A DNA stretch of 64,000 bases from CAWGXG01 sp963826505 (lineage in GTDB: Bacteria; Chloroflexota; Anaerolineae; Aggregatilineales; Aggregatilineaceae), in NCBI GenBank assembly GCA_963826505.1, contig CAWGXG010000007.1, positions 620,001-684,000 on the forward strand. Reading direction: 5' to 3'. The stretch's first letter is position 1; each line of letters starts with the position of its first letter. The notes under the pieces are model-generated. The model searched no databases, was not told the DNA's origin, and worked only from the letters and a program-made list of their open reading frames with translations. This document shows, in pieces, positions 10,913 to 22,510 of the stretch. The translations under genes were made by a program, and so were the position numbers.

Positions 10913-13900
10913 TCAGGGACACTTGTCCAGGTCGCGCCACTTGGCGATGATGTCGTCCACGGTGATCGATGGGACGCCCTGCTCCACCTTCAGCGTGCGG
11001 TTCGCGATTTCTTCGCATTCCGCGCCTTTTTCGACGGCGTTCCACGTGCCTCGTGCGTATTTGTACTGCAAGCTGGCCCCTTCGGGAATGTCCAGGGTGA
11101 CGGTCCAGTGCTGGTCGTCAATCTGAGTCATCACGATCCCGGCGGGATCCCAGTTAGGCAGATCGTCCGTGCCCAGGTCACCCGCGAGATAGACATCGCC
11201 CGGCCCGTTCTTGGTATAGTCGGGCACCGTGACGTTGAACGTCACCGGGACTTTCTGGCGTTCGACCTTGACTTCTTCGGTCGCCACCGGCTCGGATTCA
11301 TTCAACGCGCCGTCCACGGCCGCGATGGCGTAGGTGTAACGCGTCCCGGCAGTCACGGCTTTGTCCACATAGCGGTTATCGCCTCCCGCAGGCACCAGCG
11401 CGATCGACTGCGTGTCGCCGCCCGTGGTGCGGATGATGTCATAAGCCGCCACGTCCTCCGAAGGCGAAGCCTCCCAGACCAGGGTAACACCGCTCAGCGA
11501 GACGAGTTCCACACTCGCCGACGCGGGCGGCGCGGGCGCTTCGGTGTCAGTGGGCGCGCTGACGGTCAGCGTGGGCCACGTCCCATCCGCGTTGGTGACG
11601 AGCGTCCACGTCTCGCCCGCCGTCGTGCTGAACTGCGCACGGATCGTCCAGTCGCCGGGCGTGGTCGGTACGTCGAGCGTCGCCGCATAGAGATCCGCGC
11701 CGCTGTCCTTCGCCCGCGTAGCTCATCTTCACCGTCCCGACCGGCTCCAACGAATCCGCCGCGTAGAAGGCGGCTTCAGCCTGCACCCCGGAGGCAGGAC
11801 CGTCGGCCTCGGTCTGACCCGCGATGGTGATCGCCATCTGCACGCTGACCGTCACGCCGTAGCCGTAGGTGATGGTTTGGGGCAGATCGGTGTTGAGATA
11901 GTGCGCTTCCGACACGGGCGCGGTGGGGATCGCCTGGACGCTCGCGCCCAGATCGCCGCGCAGTCCATCCGCGCCGATTGTCGCGACCGCGTAGTAATAG
12001 CGGTAGCCGTTGGTGACGGTCGTATCCGTCACGGCGGGATCGGTCACCACGTCGCCGACCGGCTCGAAACCACCGACCGCGACCGGGCTGCGGTAAAGCT
12101 GGTAACCGGCGGCGCCGGGCACGGCGTCCCATGTCAGCGCGACGCTGCTGCTGCCGCTCTCCACCGTCAGGTTATCGGGCGCGGCGGGCAGCGCGAAAGC
12201 CTCACCCGCGTTCACCGTCCAGATGTTGCCGCTCAGCGGGCCGATCGTCACCTCAACGCGGCCCTGATCCGTGCTGAGTCCGCCCGCCTGGGGGCCGGAC
12301 GCGCGTGACAGTTCTGCCGTGTCCGCGCCGAAGGCGGGCGTCAGCGCCAACCCGGATGGCAGCAGTCCCGCCAGATCGATCGTGGCGGTTTGTTGCGTAG
12401 CGCTGTCGTTAAGCACCACTAACGCCGCGCTGCCGGAGGCCGCGTCCACGCGCAGGAAAACGTACAGACCCTGCTCAGCATCGGCGCGCAAGGTGATCAT
12501 CTCGCCGTCGCGCAGCGCGGGCGTGTCATGCCGCACGCTGGCCAGCGTCTGGTAGAAAGCGAGCATGGCCTCGTCCGGCGGGCCGTAGGTGTCGCCGGGC
12601 ATATCCGGCCAGGGATAGGGCGCGCGGTTATAGGGATCGTCCTGGAGCGTTCCGTTGTCGTCTACGCTGGGCGCGTTGATGCCAATCTCGTCGCCATAGT
12701 AGATGGTCGGCGCGCCGGGCAGCGCGAATTGGAGCAGCGCCGCAAGCTGTTGGCGCTGCGCATCGCCCGCCACGTACATCAGACGCGACGTGTCGTGGCT
12801 GTCGAGAATGTTCATCATGGCCTGGTAGGCCATCGGCGGCGTAGTCGGACTCGATGGCGCGGATCACGTCGTCCACCTGCGCGGGACTCAGCGCGTAGAT
12901 CACGCGGTCGCCGTTCGAGTCGTTGTCGGTGTAGTCTTCGTCGCGCACAAAGCCGAGAATGCCGTTACGCAGCCGGTAGTTCATGACTGCGTCCCACTCG
13001 TTGCCGAGCAGCCAGCGCGACGCGTTGCCCCATTCCTCCCCGATAATGACGCTTTCGGGGTTGGCGTTGTGTACGGCGTTGCGAAACGTCTTCCCAGAAA
13101 TCATTGGCCGGGCCGCCGGGATCGATATCGCCGCCAACGTCCAGCCGCCAGCCGCCGATCCCCTCCGCGCCCCAGGTCGCCACGACGCTGCGCCGCCCGA
13201 GGTAGAAGTACAGGCGCGGGCCAGGGCTGCTGTTATCTATCTTGGGAATGGTGTCGAAACCAGCCCAGCCGGTGTAGTACGTCGCACCCTGCGGGTTATC
13301 GACGCACGCGGCGGGCTGTTCGCCCTTGGGCGGCACGAAGAAGAACCAGTTGCGATAAGGGGATTGCAGGCTTTCGCACGCGCCATCGTCGGGATAGCGG
13401 TGGTAGCGGTCAAAGAACGGGCTGTCGCTGGACAGGTGGTTGAACACGCCATCCAGGATCAGCACGATGCCGCGCTGCTGGGCTTCGGACACCAGGGTCT
13501 GGAAGTCTTCCAGCGTGCCGAGGTAGGGATCGATCGTTTTGTAGTCGGCGGTGTCGTAGCGATGATTGGAGCGCGCCTCGAAAATCGGGTTCAGGTAGAT
13601 GGCCGTCACGCCCAGGCTTTGCAGGTAATCCAGCTCCTCGGTGATCCCGGCCAGATCGCCGCCGAAGAAATCGAGATTCCACTGATTCTGGTACATACCC
13701 GGCTGGCGCGGATCGACCGGCGACTCGTTCCACGTCTGGTGCATAATCGGGTGCTGGTTGTCGTAGAACGTGATCGCGGGATCGGTCGGATCGTTGGACG
13801 GATCGCCGTTGCGGAAGCGGTCCGGGAAAATCTGGTAGACGACCGCGTTACGCATCCATTCCGGCGTATAAAAGCCGGGATCGTAGACGGTGATCTGGTA

Positions 13901-14395
13901 AGGCAGGCCGGGACTCTGCGTATAGGCTGCGCCGGGACCGCCTTCGTTGGCCGGGTAGAACGCGCCCGCCTCACCGGGGCGCGTGTCGTCCTCATAATAG
14001 AGCACGTCACCGCCGCCGCTGATCAGAAAGCTGTAATGGTAGATGGTCGGGGTTTTGCCCACGTCCAACGCCGCTTCCCACAAGTCGTAGCCGTCGGGCG
14101 TAGTCGCGACGACTGCCATCGGCAGCGCGGTCTGGGTCTGCTGGAAATCGTCCATCACCAGCGCGGTCACGCTGTCAACCCCGTCGGCTGCCGTGCGGAA
14201 ACGCAGCGTGACCGTCGTCTGAATGGGCACCGCGCCCAGCGGCACGCGGTAGAGATCGCTGCGGCTGTCGTGCAGCAGCGCGGCCTGATCGATGCCCTGC
14301 GCGGCGCGCGTCACCGGGGCAGCGGCGGGCAGCAGTGCGGCGATCAGCAGCAGGATTCCGGCATTGCGTAACACCTGTAAAGTGAGCCTTCGCAT
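10913..14395 (-). CDS. Secreted GH13 alpha-amylase/pullulanase-type enzyme, frame broken three times
   Basis: A large extracellular glycoside hydrolase acting on starch-like alpha-glucans. It has a signal peptide (MRRLTLQVLRNAG then a hydrophobic core and AAP.TRA). An N-terminal beta domain follows, then a GH13 barrel opening with WMRNAVVYQIFPDRF. The catalytic residues are visible: Asp in GGWRLDVGGD, Glu in IIGEEWG and Asp in LDSHDTSR. Two fibronectin-III-like modules and a C-terminal module resembling amylopullulanase starch-binding ends (YKYARGTWNAVEKG) complete it. Frame changes are needed near 13090, 12840 and 11712. ATG 14395 has AGGAG 6 nt upstream. The catalytic domain is conserved across the breaks, so the gene is probably intact in the organism. 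It would supply maltodextrins to importers such as the one at 56-60 kb. Confidence 0.85.
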
Positions 14396-14649
14396 GGCGT
14401 TCTCCTGAAACTCAATGGACATAAAACCAGAGATTTTTCACAGTACATACACAATACCACACAGCGCTGACAAATTCCTCGACCAATGTACAAAAATCGG
14501 GCCGCGGTAGCAACCCGGGAGGGAGATACGCGAGGGCGAAGGTTTTTTACTCCCTGGGTTAGTTTTGCTCTGCGTTATCCGCACACCGGTCTAGGTCTTC
14601 GCCCCAAGGTGCGATACAATTCGGGTTTTGGCCACACCCGACATGTGAT

Positions 14650-16461
14650 ATGGACAGAGCCATGACCCAACATACTGCATCCCAGGCACATCCACTGCGG
14701 CGACTGCTGAGCTACACGCGCCGCCACCGCCCCCAGGTCATCCTGGCGACGGTCTTTTCCGTTTTGAACAAAATCTTCGATCTCGCGCCCCCAGCGCTGA
14801 TCGGTGCGGCGGTCGATATTGTCGTCCAGCGCGACAACTCGTTCTTCGCCAAGATGGGCATCGGGGATACGCGCCACCAGCTAGTGGCCCTGGCGGGTGT
14901 GACGCTGGTCGTTTGGATTTTCGAATCCATCTTCCAATACGTCTACCAGATTTACTGGCGCAACCTGGCCCAAACGGTCGAGCACGAGCTGCGCCTGGAC
15001 GCTTACAGCCACGTCCAGGAGCTGGAACTGGCCTATTTCGAGGATCAGAGCACAGGCGGCCTGATGGCGATCCTCAACGACGACATCAACCAGCTTGAGC
15101 GCTTTCTGGATATTGGCGCGAACAACCTGATCCAGGTCATCACAACGGTGATTGTGATCGGGGGCTTGTTTTTCGCCACGACGCCGGGCGTCGCGTGGCT
15201 GGCGATGCTGCCTATGCCGTTCGTGATCTGGGGGTCGATCCACTATCAGAAGATGCTGGCCCCGCGCTATATGGCCGTGCGCGAACAGGTCGGGATGCTC
15301 AGCGGGCAGTTGGCGAACAACCTGGGCGGGATCGCCACCATCAAGAGCTTCACCGCCGAGAGCCACGAAACCGAACGCATCCGCCGCGAGAGCGACATTT
15401 ACCGCGACCGTAACAGCCGCGCCATCCAGCTTAGCTCGGCCTTCGTGCCGCTGATCCGCATGGTGATCGTGATGGGCTTCATGGCGATCATGGTCTTCGG
15501 TGGCTATCGCGCGTTGGATGGCAGCCTCAACGTGGGGCTGTACAGCGTGCTGGTCTTCATGACGCAGCGCTTATTGTGGCCGCTGACCTCGCTCGGCGAG
15601 ACGCTCGATCTGTACCAGCGCGCCATGGCCTCGACCACGCGCGTATTGGACCTGCTTGACCTCCAACCGCAGATCAATGACGGCGGCCAACCGCTGCCGG
15701 TCGACGCGGTGCAGGGCGAAGTCTCGTTCGATCAGGTGGATTTCAGCTACAACAACGGCCAACACGTCATCAAAGGACTGTCGGTCCATATCCCGGCAGG
15801 CGATACGGCGGCCATCGTCGGCGCAACAGGCGCTGGCAAAAGCACCGTGGTCAAGCTGCTGCTGCGCTTCTATGACGTGACGGGCGGTCAGATCACGCTG
15901 GACGGGCAGGATTTGCGCGACCTCAACACAGCGGATCTGCGCAAGGCGATCGGGTTCGTCAGCCAGGACGTGTTTCTGTTTCACGGCACGGTCAAGGAAA
16001 ACATCGCGTATGGGTCGTTCGACGCCAGCATGGATCAGATCATCGAAGCCGCCAAAATCGCCGAAGCGCATGACTTCATCATGAGTCTGCCGCAGGGCTA
16101 TGACACCATCGTCGGCGAGCGCGGTCAGAAGCTCAGCGGCGGCCAGCGCCAGCGCGTCTCGATTGCGCGGGCCGTGCTCAAAGATCCGCCGGTCCTGATC
16201 CTGGACGAGGCGACGTCCTCGGTCGATAACGAAACCGAAGCAGCCATCCAGCGCTCGCTGGAACGAATCATCGTGGGGCGGACGACGATCGTCATCGCGC
16301 ACCGCCTGTCGACCATCCGCAACGCGGATCGTATCTTCGTTCTGGAAGACGGCGCGCTGCGCGAGCACGGACGCCACGAAGAACTGGTCGCGCAGGATGG
16401 CATTTACGCGGCGCTGTGGCGCGTCCAGACCGGCGAACGGCTGCGTCTGGCGGGCGATTAG
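14650..16461 (+). CDS. ABC exporter, fused membrane and ATPase half-transporter
   Basis: A 603-residue MsbA/LmrA-type half-transporter that works as a homodimer to export lipids or drugs. Six membrane spans occupy residues about 25-320. The nucleotide-binding domain has Walker A GATGAGKST at about 391-399, the signature LSGGQ, Walker B VLILDEATSSVD and the H-loop AHRLSTI. All catalytic residues are present. Start is ATG 14650, with ATG 14662 as an alternative. It is divergent from the secreted GH13 gene and followed 46 nt later by a DapA-family aldolase, which may share its transcript. No partner half-transporter is nearby. The substrate cannot be predicted. Confidence 0.93.
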   Translation: MDRAMTQHTASQAHPLRRLLSYTRRHRPQVILATVFSVLNKIFDLAPPALIGAAVDIVVQRDNSFFAKMGIGDTRHQLVALAGVTLVVWIFESIFQYVYQIYWRNLAQTVEHELRLDAYSHVQELELAYFEDQSTGGLMAILNDDINQLERFLDIGANNLIQVITTVIVIGGLFFATTPGVAWLAMLPMPFVIWGSIHYQKMLAPRYMAVREQVGMLSGQLANNLGGIATIKSFTAESHETERIRRESDIYRDRNSRAIQLSSAFVPLIRMVIVMGFMAIMVFGGYRALDGSLNVGLYSVLVFMTQRLLWPLTSLGETLDLYQRAMASTTRVLDLLDLQPQINDGGQPLPVDAVQGEVSFDQVDFSYNNGQHVIKGLSVHIPAGDTAAIVGATGAGKSTVVKLLLRFYDVTGGQITLDGQDLRDLNTADLRKAIGFVSQDVFLFHGTVKENIAYGSFDASMDQIIEAAKIAEAHDFIMSLPQGYDTIVGERGQKLSGGQRQRVSIARAVLKDPPVLILDEATSSVDNETEAAIQRSLERIIVGRTTIVIAHRLSTIRNADRIFVLEDGALREHGRHEELVAQDGIYAALWRVQTGERLRLAGD

Positions 16462-16507
16462 GGTGGTGAGCATTGAATAGGATTAACACGCAGAGAGGCA
16501 GGCATAC

Positions 16508-17413
16508 ATGGCGCTCAAAGATGAGCTGCACGGCATAATTCCCCCGCTGGTGACGCCGCTGAATCCAGACGGATCGCTGAATCTGGACGGGGTCCCGGCG
16601 GTGGTGGAATATGTGCTGGGGGGTGGCGTTCACGGGATTTTCGTCACGGGCAGCCAGGGCGAATCGTTCGCGCTGACGGCGGACGAAAAAGTCGCGGTAT
16701 GGGAAGCCGTGCTGGCGGCGGTCAATGGGCGCGTGCCGGTCATCGCGGGCACCGGGGCGATCACCACGCGCGATACCATCGCGCTGACCCAGCGGGCCGA
16801 ACGCGCCGGAGTAGACGCGGTGGCGATCGTCACGCCCTATTTCATCGCCCCCTCACAGGACGAACTCTACGCCCATTACAGCGCGATCGCGGCAGCGGTG
16901 ACGGTCCCGATGCTGGGTTATTCCAACCCCAGCCGCACCGGCGGCGTGAAGATCACCCCGATCACGCTGGCGCGACTGGCCCACGAGATTCCGCACTTCA
17001 TCGGCGTGAAGGATTCGAGCGGCGATCTCTCGGAATGCCTCACCATCCTGCGCGTCTGTCCAGAAGACTTCCGCGTGTTCGTGGGGCGCGACACGCTGGC
17101 CTACAGCGCGCTGTGCAGCGGCGCAGACGGCGCGGTCGGGCTGACGTTCAACGTCGCGCCAGCCTACGCCGCTGGAATTTATAACGCATTCAAGGCGGGC
17201 GACCACGCCCGCGCGCGGGAGATGCAAGCAAAGATCGCCATTCTGCGCGATGAGCTGCCGCGTTTTGGCACCTATCCGGTGCCGGCCAAAGAGGCGCTGA
17301 TGCTGATGGGCGTCCCCGCCGGACCGGCGCGGCTGCCGATCCAGCCGCTGACGACCGAACAACGCGCCGGGCTGCGTTCCATGCTGGTACGCGTCGGCCT
17401 GCTGGACGAATGA
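16508..17413 (+). CDS. DapA/NanA-family class I aldolase
   Basis: A 301-residue member of the dihydrodipicolinate synthase/N-acetylneuraminate lyase family, a TIM barrel that forms a Schiff base with pyruvate or another 2-oxoacid. The Schiff-base lysine is Lys168 (FIGVKDSSGD), the catalytic tyrosine is Tyr138 (MLGYSNPSRTG), and the pyruvate-carboxylate loop appears as VTGSQGES. True DapA usually has GTTGES here, and the GSQGES form is more like the lyase or keto-deoxy-sugar branch. I therefore do not call it lysine biosynthesis. It follows the ABC exporter by 46 nt with a weak AGAGGCAGG ribosome site. The exact substrate is open. Confidence 0.85.
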   Translation: MALKDELHGIIPPLVTPLNPDGSLNLDGVPAVVEYVLGGGVHGIFVTGSQGESFALTADEKVAVWEAVLAAVNGRVPVIAGTGAITTRDTIALTQRAERAGVDAVAIVTPYFIAPSQDELYAHYSAIAAAVTVPMLGYSNPSRTGGVKITPITLARLAHEIPHFIGVKDSSGDLSECLTILRVCPEDFRVFVGRDTLAYSALCSGADGAVGLTFNVAPAYAAGIYNAFKAGDHARAREMQAKIAILRDELPRFGTYPVPAKEALMLMGVPAGPARLPIQPLTTEQRAGLRSMLVRVGLLDE

Positions 17414-17465
17414 GCAGCGTGCGGCATCAGTTGTTGCCAACGTGCGATCGGTAAAACCGGATTTA

Positions 17466-17514
17466 CCCCTGAAGTCCCCTTCGATGGCTCTGCCGGAGAG
17501 GGCGTAGGGGTGAG
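17466..17514. repeat. C/G-rich inverted intergenic repeat, copy 1
   Basis: CCCCT...TCCCCTTC pairs with GGAGAGGG...AGGGG around a short centre, forming a long imperfect hairpin. The half GGAGAGGG...GGGGTGAG recurs in the intergenic repeat at 43737-43800. It sits between the aldolase and the dnaG promoter and could act as a terminator. Confidence 0.5.
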
Positions 17515-17589
17515 TCCAATTCCCAACGCCACACAGGCTGTGACCCCGTTTTTTTCCACCTTTCAAACGCGCTGCAAACGCCACCCGGT

Positions 17590-17618
17590 TTGCACAACCG
17601 TTCTCCGGCGCATATAAT
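17590..17618 (+). promoter_or_regulatory. Sigma-70-type promoter of dnaG
   Basis: TTGCAC (17590-17595), a 17-bp spacer and a perfect TATAAT (17613-17618) lie about 40 bp before the dnaG ATG. Confidence 0.75.
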
Positions 17619-17658
17619 CCTACTCACAAAGCGGTGATTTGGTGGGGCCATCTCAATA

Positions 17659-19689
17659 ATGTCTGTCGTTGATGACGTGAAAGCCCGGCTCGACATTGTT
17701 GACGTGGTGTCCGGGTACGCAAACCTACAAAAGGCGGGGCGCAACTACAAAGCGTTGTGCCCTTTTCATCAGGAGCGCACGCCGTCTTTTGTGGTCTTCC
17801 CGGATACGCAAACGTGGCGGTGTTTCGGAGCGTGTGGCGAAGGCGGTGACGTGCTGTCCTTCGTCATGAAGGCCGAAGGCTGGGAGTTCAGCGAAGCACT
17901 GCGCGAACTGGGCAAACGGGCCGGGGTTGACGTCCAACCTTTAACACCCGAACGTGCCCAACAGAATACCGAATCCGACCGGCTGCGGGGATTGCTGGCC
18001 GAGACAGCGTCTTTTTTCCACGAACAGTTGTTGACATCTCCTGCCGGACAGATCGCGCGCGATTACATCGCCCGACGCGGCCTGTCGGCTGACACCGTCG
18101 AAGCGTTCATGCTCGGTTATGCGCCGGACGACTGGCGGCTGGCGCTCCAACATTTGCAGTTGCTCGGCTACCAGCAAGATGAGATCGTCGAGGCGGGCGT
18201 CGCCATCCGCAACGAAAAAGGCAACGTCTACGACCGCTTCAGGCACCGGCTGGTGATTCCGATCCGGGATGGGCGGGGTAGTACGGTCGGCTTTGGGGCG
18301 CGCGCCTTCGAAAAAGACGCGGTGCCCAAGTACCTCAACTCGCCGCAAACTCCGCTGTTCGACAAAGGGCGCTTGCTGTTCGGCCTGGACATGGCGCGGC
18401 GCGCCATTCGCGAGACGGAAACGGCGGTCATCGTCGAGGGCTACATGGACGCCATGCAAGCCCACCAGGCCGGGTTTAGCAACGTCGTCGCGCAGATGGG
18501 TACGGCGCTCACCGAGGATCAACTGCGCCAGCTTGACCGCTACGCGACACGCCTGATCCTCGCCCTGGATCCCGACGCCGCCGGGATTAATGCCACCATG
18601 CGCGGGCTAAACGTCGCGCGTCAGACGCTGGACGGCAGCGAGTCCGTCACGTTTGATCCGCGCGGCATGATGCGCTACACTGGCATGCTAAACATGGATA
18701 TTCGTGTGGTCAGCCTGCCCGAAGGTCAGGACCCGGACGACCTGATCCGTGATGATCCGGGGGCATGGCAGGCGCTGATCGAAAGCGCAGTCCCAGTGGC
18801 GGATTACGTCATCCGGCAAGGGACTGCACACCTGGCGTGGGATGCCTCGTATCACGAACGAGAAGAGACGGCCCGCGCGCTGCTGCCCATCCTGACGGCT
18901 ACCGAAAGCGATATCCAGCGCAGCGGCAATATTCAGACGCTGGCGCGGCGCGTACACATTGACGAGCGCACGCTGATCCAGTGGGGACAGCAGCGGCGCG
19001 CCTTTGGGGGACGACCCACACCCAGCCTGCGCCAACAGCGCCAGCTCAGCGGACGCGCACCGGGCGCGATCAAAGTGGGGGGGCCACCGGGCCAATCTGC
19101 CGAACGCGAAAGCTTCTGCCTGCGGTTGCTCATGGACCAGCCCGAACGGCTGTACGCCGCCAACCGCAAGCTGCGCGAGCTGCAACATGGGGACGCAGCG
19201 CTGTCCAAGGTATTAGGCCCGCTGCACGCCGATGATTTTAGCCGTTCCGAATACCAGGTCATTTTTCGGGGATTGGAACAGGCGCTCGCGCAGATGGATG
19301 TTGATCCGTTAGATTACTTGTACCGGTGGCTGCCGCCGGAGCTCAGCGAGACCGTGGACCGGCTGCGCGTCTCGCCCTTGGAACAGTTTGGTCAGGGACT
19401 ATCCCGCCTGCTGGCAACCGAGATGGACTCCATCCTACGCGCGCAGGCCCGCGTCAATACTTTGCCCGAACTCACTACGCCGGTTTTTGTCCGCGAGGCG
19501 CTGCAACTGCGCCAAAGCCGTCTGGAACGCGAGAGCAGCGAACTTTATTTCTTGCAGCAAGACGCCCGCAGTCAAGGAGACGCCGAGGCCGACGCGTTTT
19601 ATCAAGCTCAGTTTGACATTCACAGCCGCACACGGGGTTTGCTCGCACGCACGTTACGCGACATGCGCACGCTGACCCGCAGCGGCTGA
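17659..19689 (+). CDS. dnaG: DNA primase
   Basis: A 676-residue replicative primase that makes RNA primers for DNA polymerase. The N-terminal CHC2 zinc-binding domain has Cys34, His37, Cys55 and Cys59. The last pair is CFGAC (three residues between cysteines) instead of the usual two. The TOPRIM catalytic core follows with VIVEGYMDAMQAH (Glu) and LALDPDAAG (metal-binding aspartates). The C-terminal third is a helicase-interaction-like region of low conservation. It has its own promoter and is followed 53 nt later by the primary sigma factor gene, the dnaG-rpoD order of the macromolecular synthesis operon. An rpsU gene is not present upstream. Confidence 0.95.
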   Translation: MSVVDDVKARLDIVDVVSGYANLQKAGRNYKALCPFHQERTPSFVVFPDTQTWRCFGACGEGGDVLSFVMKAEGWEFSEALRELGKRAGVDVQPLTPERAQQNTESDRLRGLLAETASFFHEQLLTSPAGQIARDYIARRGLSADTVEAFMLGYAPDDWRLALQHLQLLGYQQDEIVEAGVAIRNEKGNVYDRFRHRLVIPIRDGRGSTVGFGARAFEKDAVPKYLNSPQTPLFDKGRLLFGLDMARRAIRETETAVIVEGYMDAMQAHQAGFSNVVAQMGTALTEDQLRQLDRYATRLILALDPDAAGINATMRGLNVARQTLDGSESVTFDPRGMMRYTGMLNMDIRVVSLPEGQDPDDLIRDDPGAWQALIESAVPVADYVIRQGTAHLAWDASYHEREETARALLPILTATESDIQRSGNIQTLARRVHIDERTLIQWGQQRRAFGGRPTPSLRQQRQLSGRAPGAIKVGGPPGQSAERESFCLRLLMDQPERLYAANRKLRELQHGDAALSKVLGPLHADDFSRSEYQVIFRGLEQALAQMDVDPLDYLYRWLPPELSETVDRLRVSPLEQFGQGLSRLLATEMDSILRAQARVNTLPELTTPVFVREALQLRQSRLERESSELYFLQQDARSQGDAEADAFYQAQFDIHSRTRGLLARTLRDMRTLTRSG

Positions 19690-19742
19690 CACCGCCTTAC
19701 CGGCAAAGATCATGCAAGCGTCGTTGGCGACGCCGGGACACT

Positions 19743-21441
<1,699 letters not shown>

Positions 21442-21471
21442 CCCGGCCTTTTACACCCCTGACGGAGTGGT

Positions 21472-22443
21472 ATGTCCCCAACGCTGCCACCGATTTTCTG
21501 CCCCCAGTGCGGCGAACGTCTCATACACCGCACGGTTGCCGCGCGCGATCGCCTGTCGTGCCCGCGCTGCGGCTATGTGCATTTCCTCAACCCGGTGCCC
21601 GGCGTCGGTATTTTGATCGAGATGGAAGACGGCCTCGTGCTGATCAAGCGCGGTGGCCAGGTCAAAACCGGGATGTGGGCGCTGCCCTCCGGCTACATCG
21701 AAGCGGATGAGAGCGTCGAAGAAGCTGCCGTCCGCGAAGCCCGCGAGGAAACCGGCCTGGAGATCGAGCTGGTCGATCTGTTGGGCGTGTATTCGTTCCC
21801 CGAAGGACCGCCGACCAGCGGCATTATCGTATTTTATCGCGCGCGTCCCAGCGGCGGAACGCTCAACGCGGGCGACGATGCCCAGGATGTGCGGGTCTTT
21901 CAGCCGGACGATCTGCCGCCGCTGCCCTTCCGCACTCACCGCGAGGCGATGCAGCGCTGGTTGGCGCTGCGCGACCAGGTGATCCCCAGCCCTGCCGAGC
22001 GCATGGCCGGTTTTCACATCCGGCAGGCGGAAATCGCCGATGTCGAGGCCGTGCTGGCGCTGCTGCAACTGGTCAGCGCCAACCAGACTCTGACCGACGG
22101 CGATTGGGCCGCGACGCGCCAGCGTTTCATGGAGCGGCAGACGATCAGCATTTTCGTCGCGGAAACCACCACCGCCCCGCCGCAGGTGATCGGGTTTGTG
22201 GCGCTTTCGCTGGTCCAAACGCTGACCGGCGGGCGCGGCTGGATCGATGATATGGCCGTCGCGCTGGATTACCGGGGCGAAGGCGCGGGTGTGGCCCTGC
22301 TCGAAGCGGCGCTGCGCCATGCCAACCGGTTGGCCCTGACGCACCTGTACGTCAATATCGAGCGCGGCAGTCCGGCGGCGCGCGCCTTCTATCAGGCGGC
22401 GAGCTTTCAAGACAGCGCGATTTCAGCGCTGCGCATCCGGTAG
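21472..22443 (+). CDS. Zinc-ribbon Nudix hydrolase fused to a GNAT acetyltransferase
   Basis: A 323-residue two-domain protein. Residues 1-40 hold a zinc ribbon (Cys10, Cys13, Cys30, Cys33), as in NADH pyrophosphatase-like Nudix enzymes. The complete Nudix box spans Gly74 to Leu96 (Glu80, then REAREETGL at 88-96), so the hydrolase should be active on a nucleoside-diphosphate-linked compound. From about residue 172 (FHIRQAEIADVEAVL) to the end is a GNAT N-acetyltransferase fold, with the acetyl-CoA loop region around DYRGEGAGVALLEAAL. The domains sit in one uninterrupted frame, so the fusion is real. It begins 30 nt after rpoD and may be co-transcribed. The acetyl acceptor is unknown. Confidence 0.87.
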   Translation: MSPTLPPIFCPQCGERLIHRTVAARDRLSCPRCGYVHFLNPVPGVGILIEMEDGLVLIKRGGQVKTGMWALPSGYIEADESVEEAAVREAREETGLEIELVDLLGVYSFPEGPPTSGIIVFYRARPSGGTLNAGDDAQDVRVFQPDDLPPLPFRTHREAMQRWLALRDQVIPSPAERMAGFHIRQAEIADVEAVLALLQLVSANQTLTDGDWAATRQRFMERQTISIFVAETTTAPPQVIGFVALSLVQTLTGGRGWIDDMAVALDYRGEGAGVALLEAALRHANRLALTHLYVNIERGSPAARAFYQAASFQDSAISALRIR

Positions 22444-22510
22444 CTGATCAGCGTACCTGGACCGCGCGTATAACGTCACAGAACCGCCCGCTGCCGTTGG
22501 AGAAACCGTT

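Noticed and set aside
12983..14371. Open frame of 462 codons on the plus strand over the secreted GH13 gene
   Set aside because: No recognisable motif; antisense to a conserved catalytic domain. Similar shadows oppose the kinases at 24487-26019 and 46734-48155.
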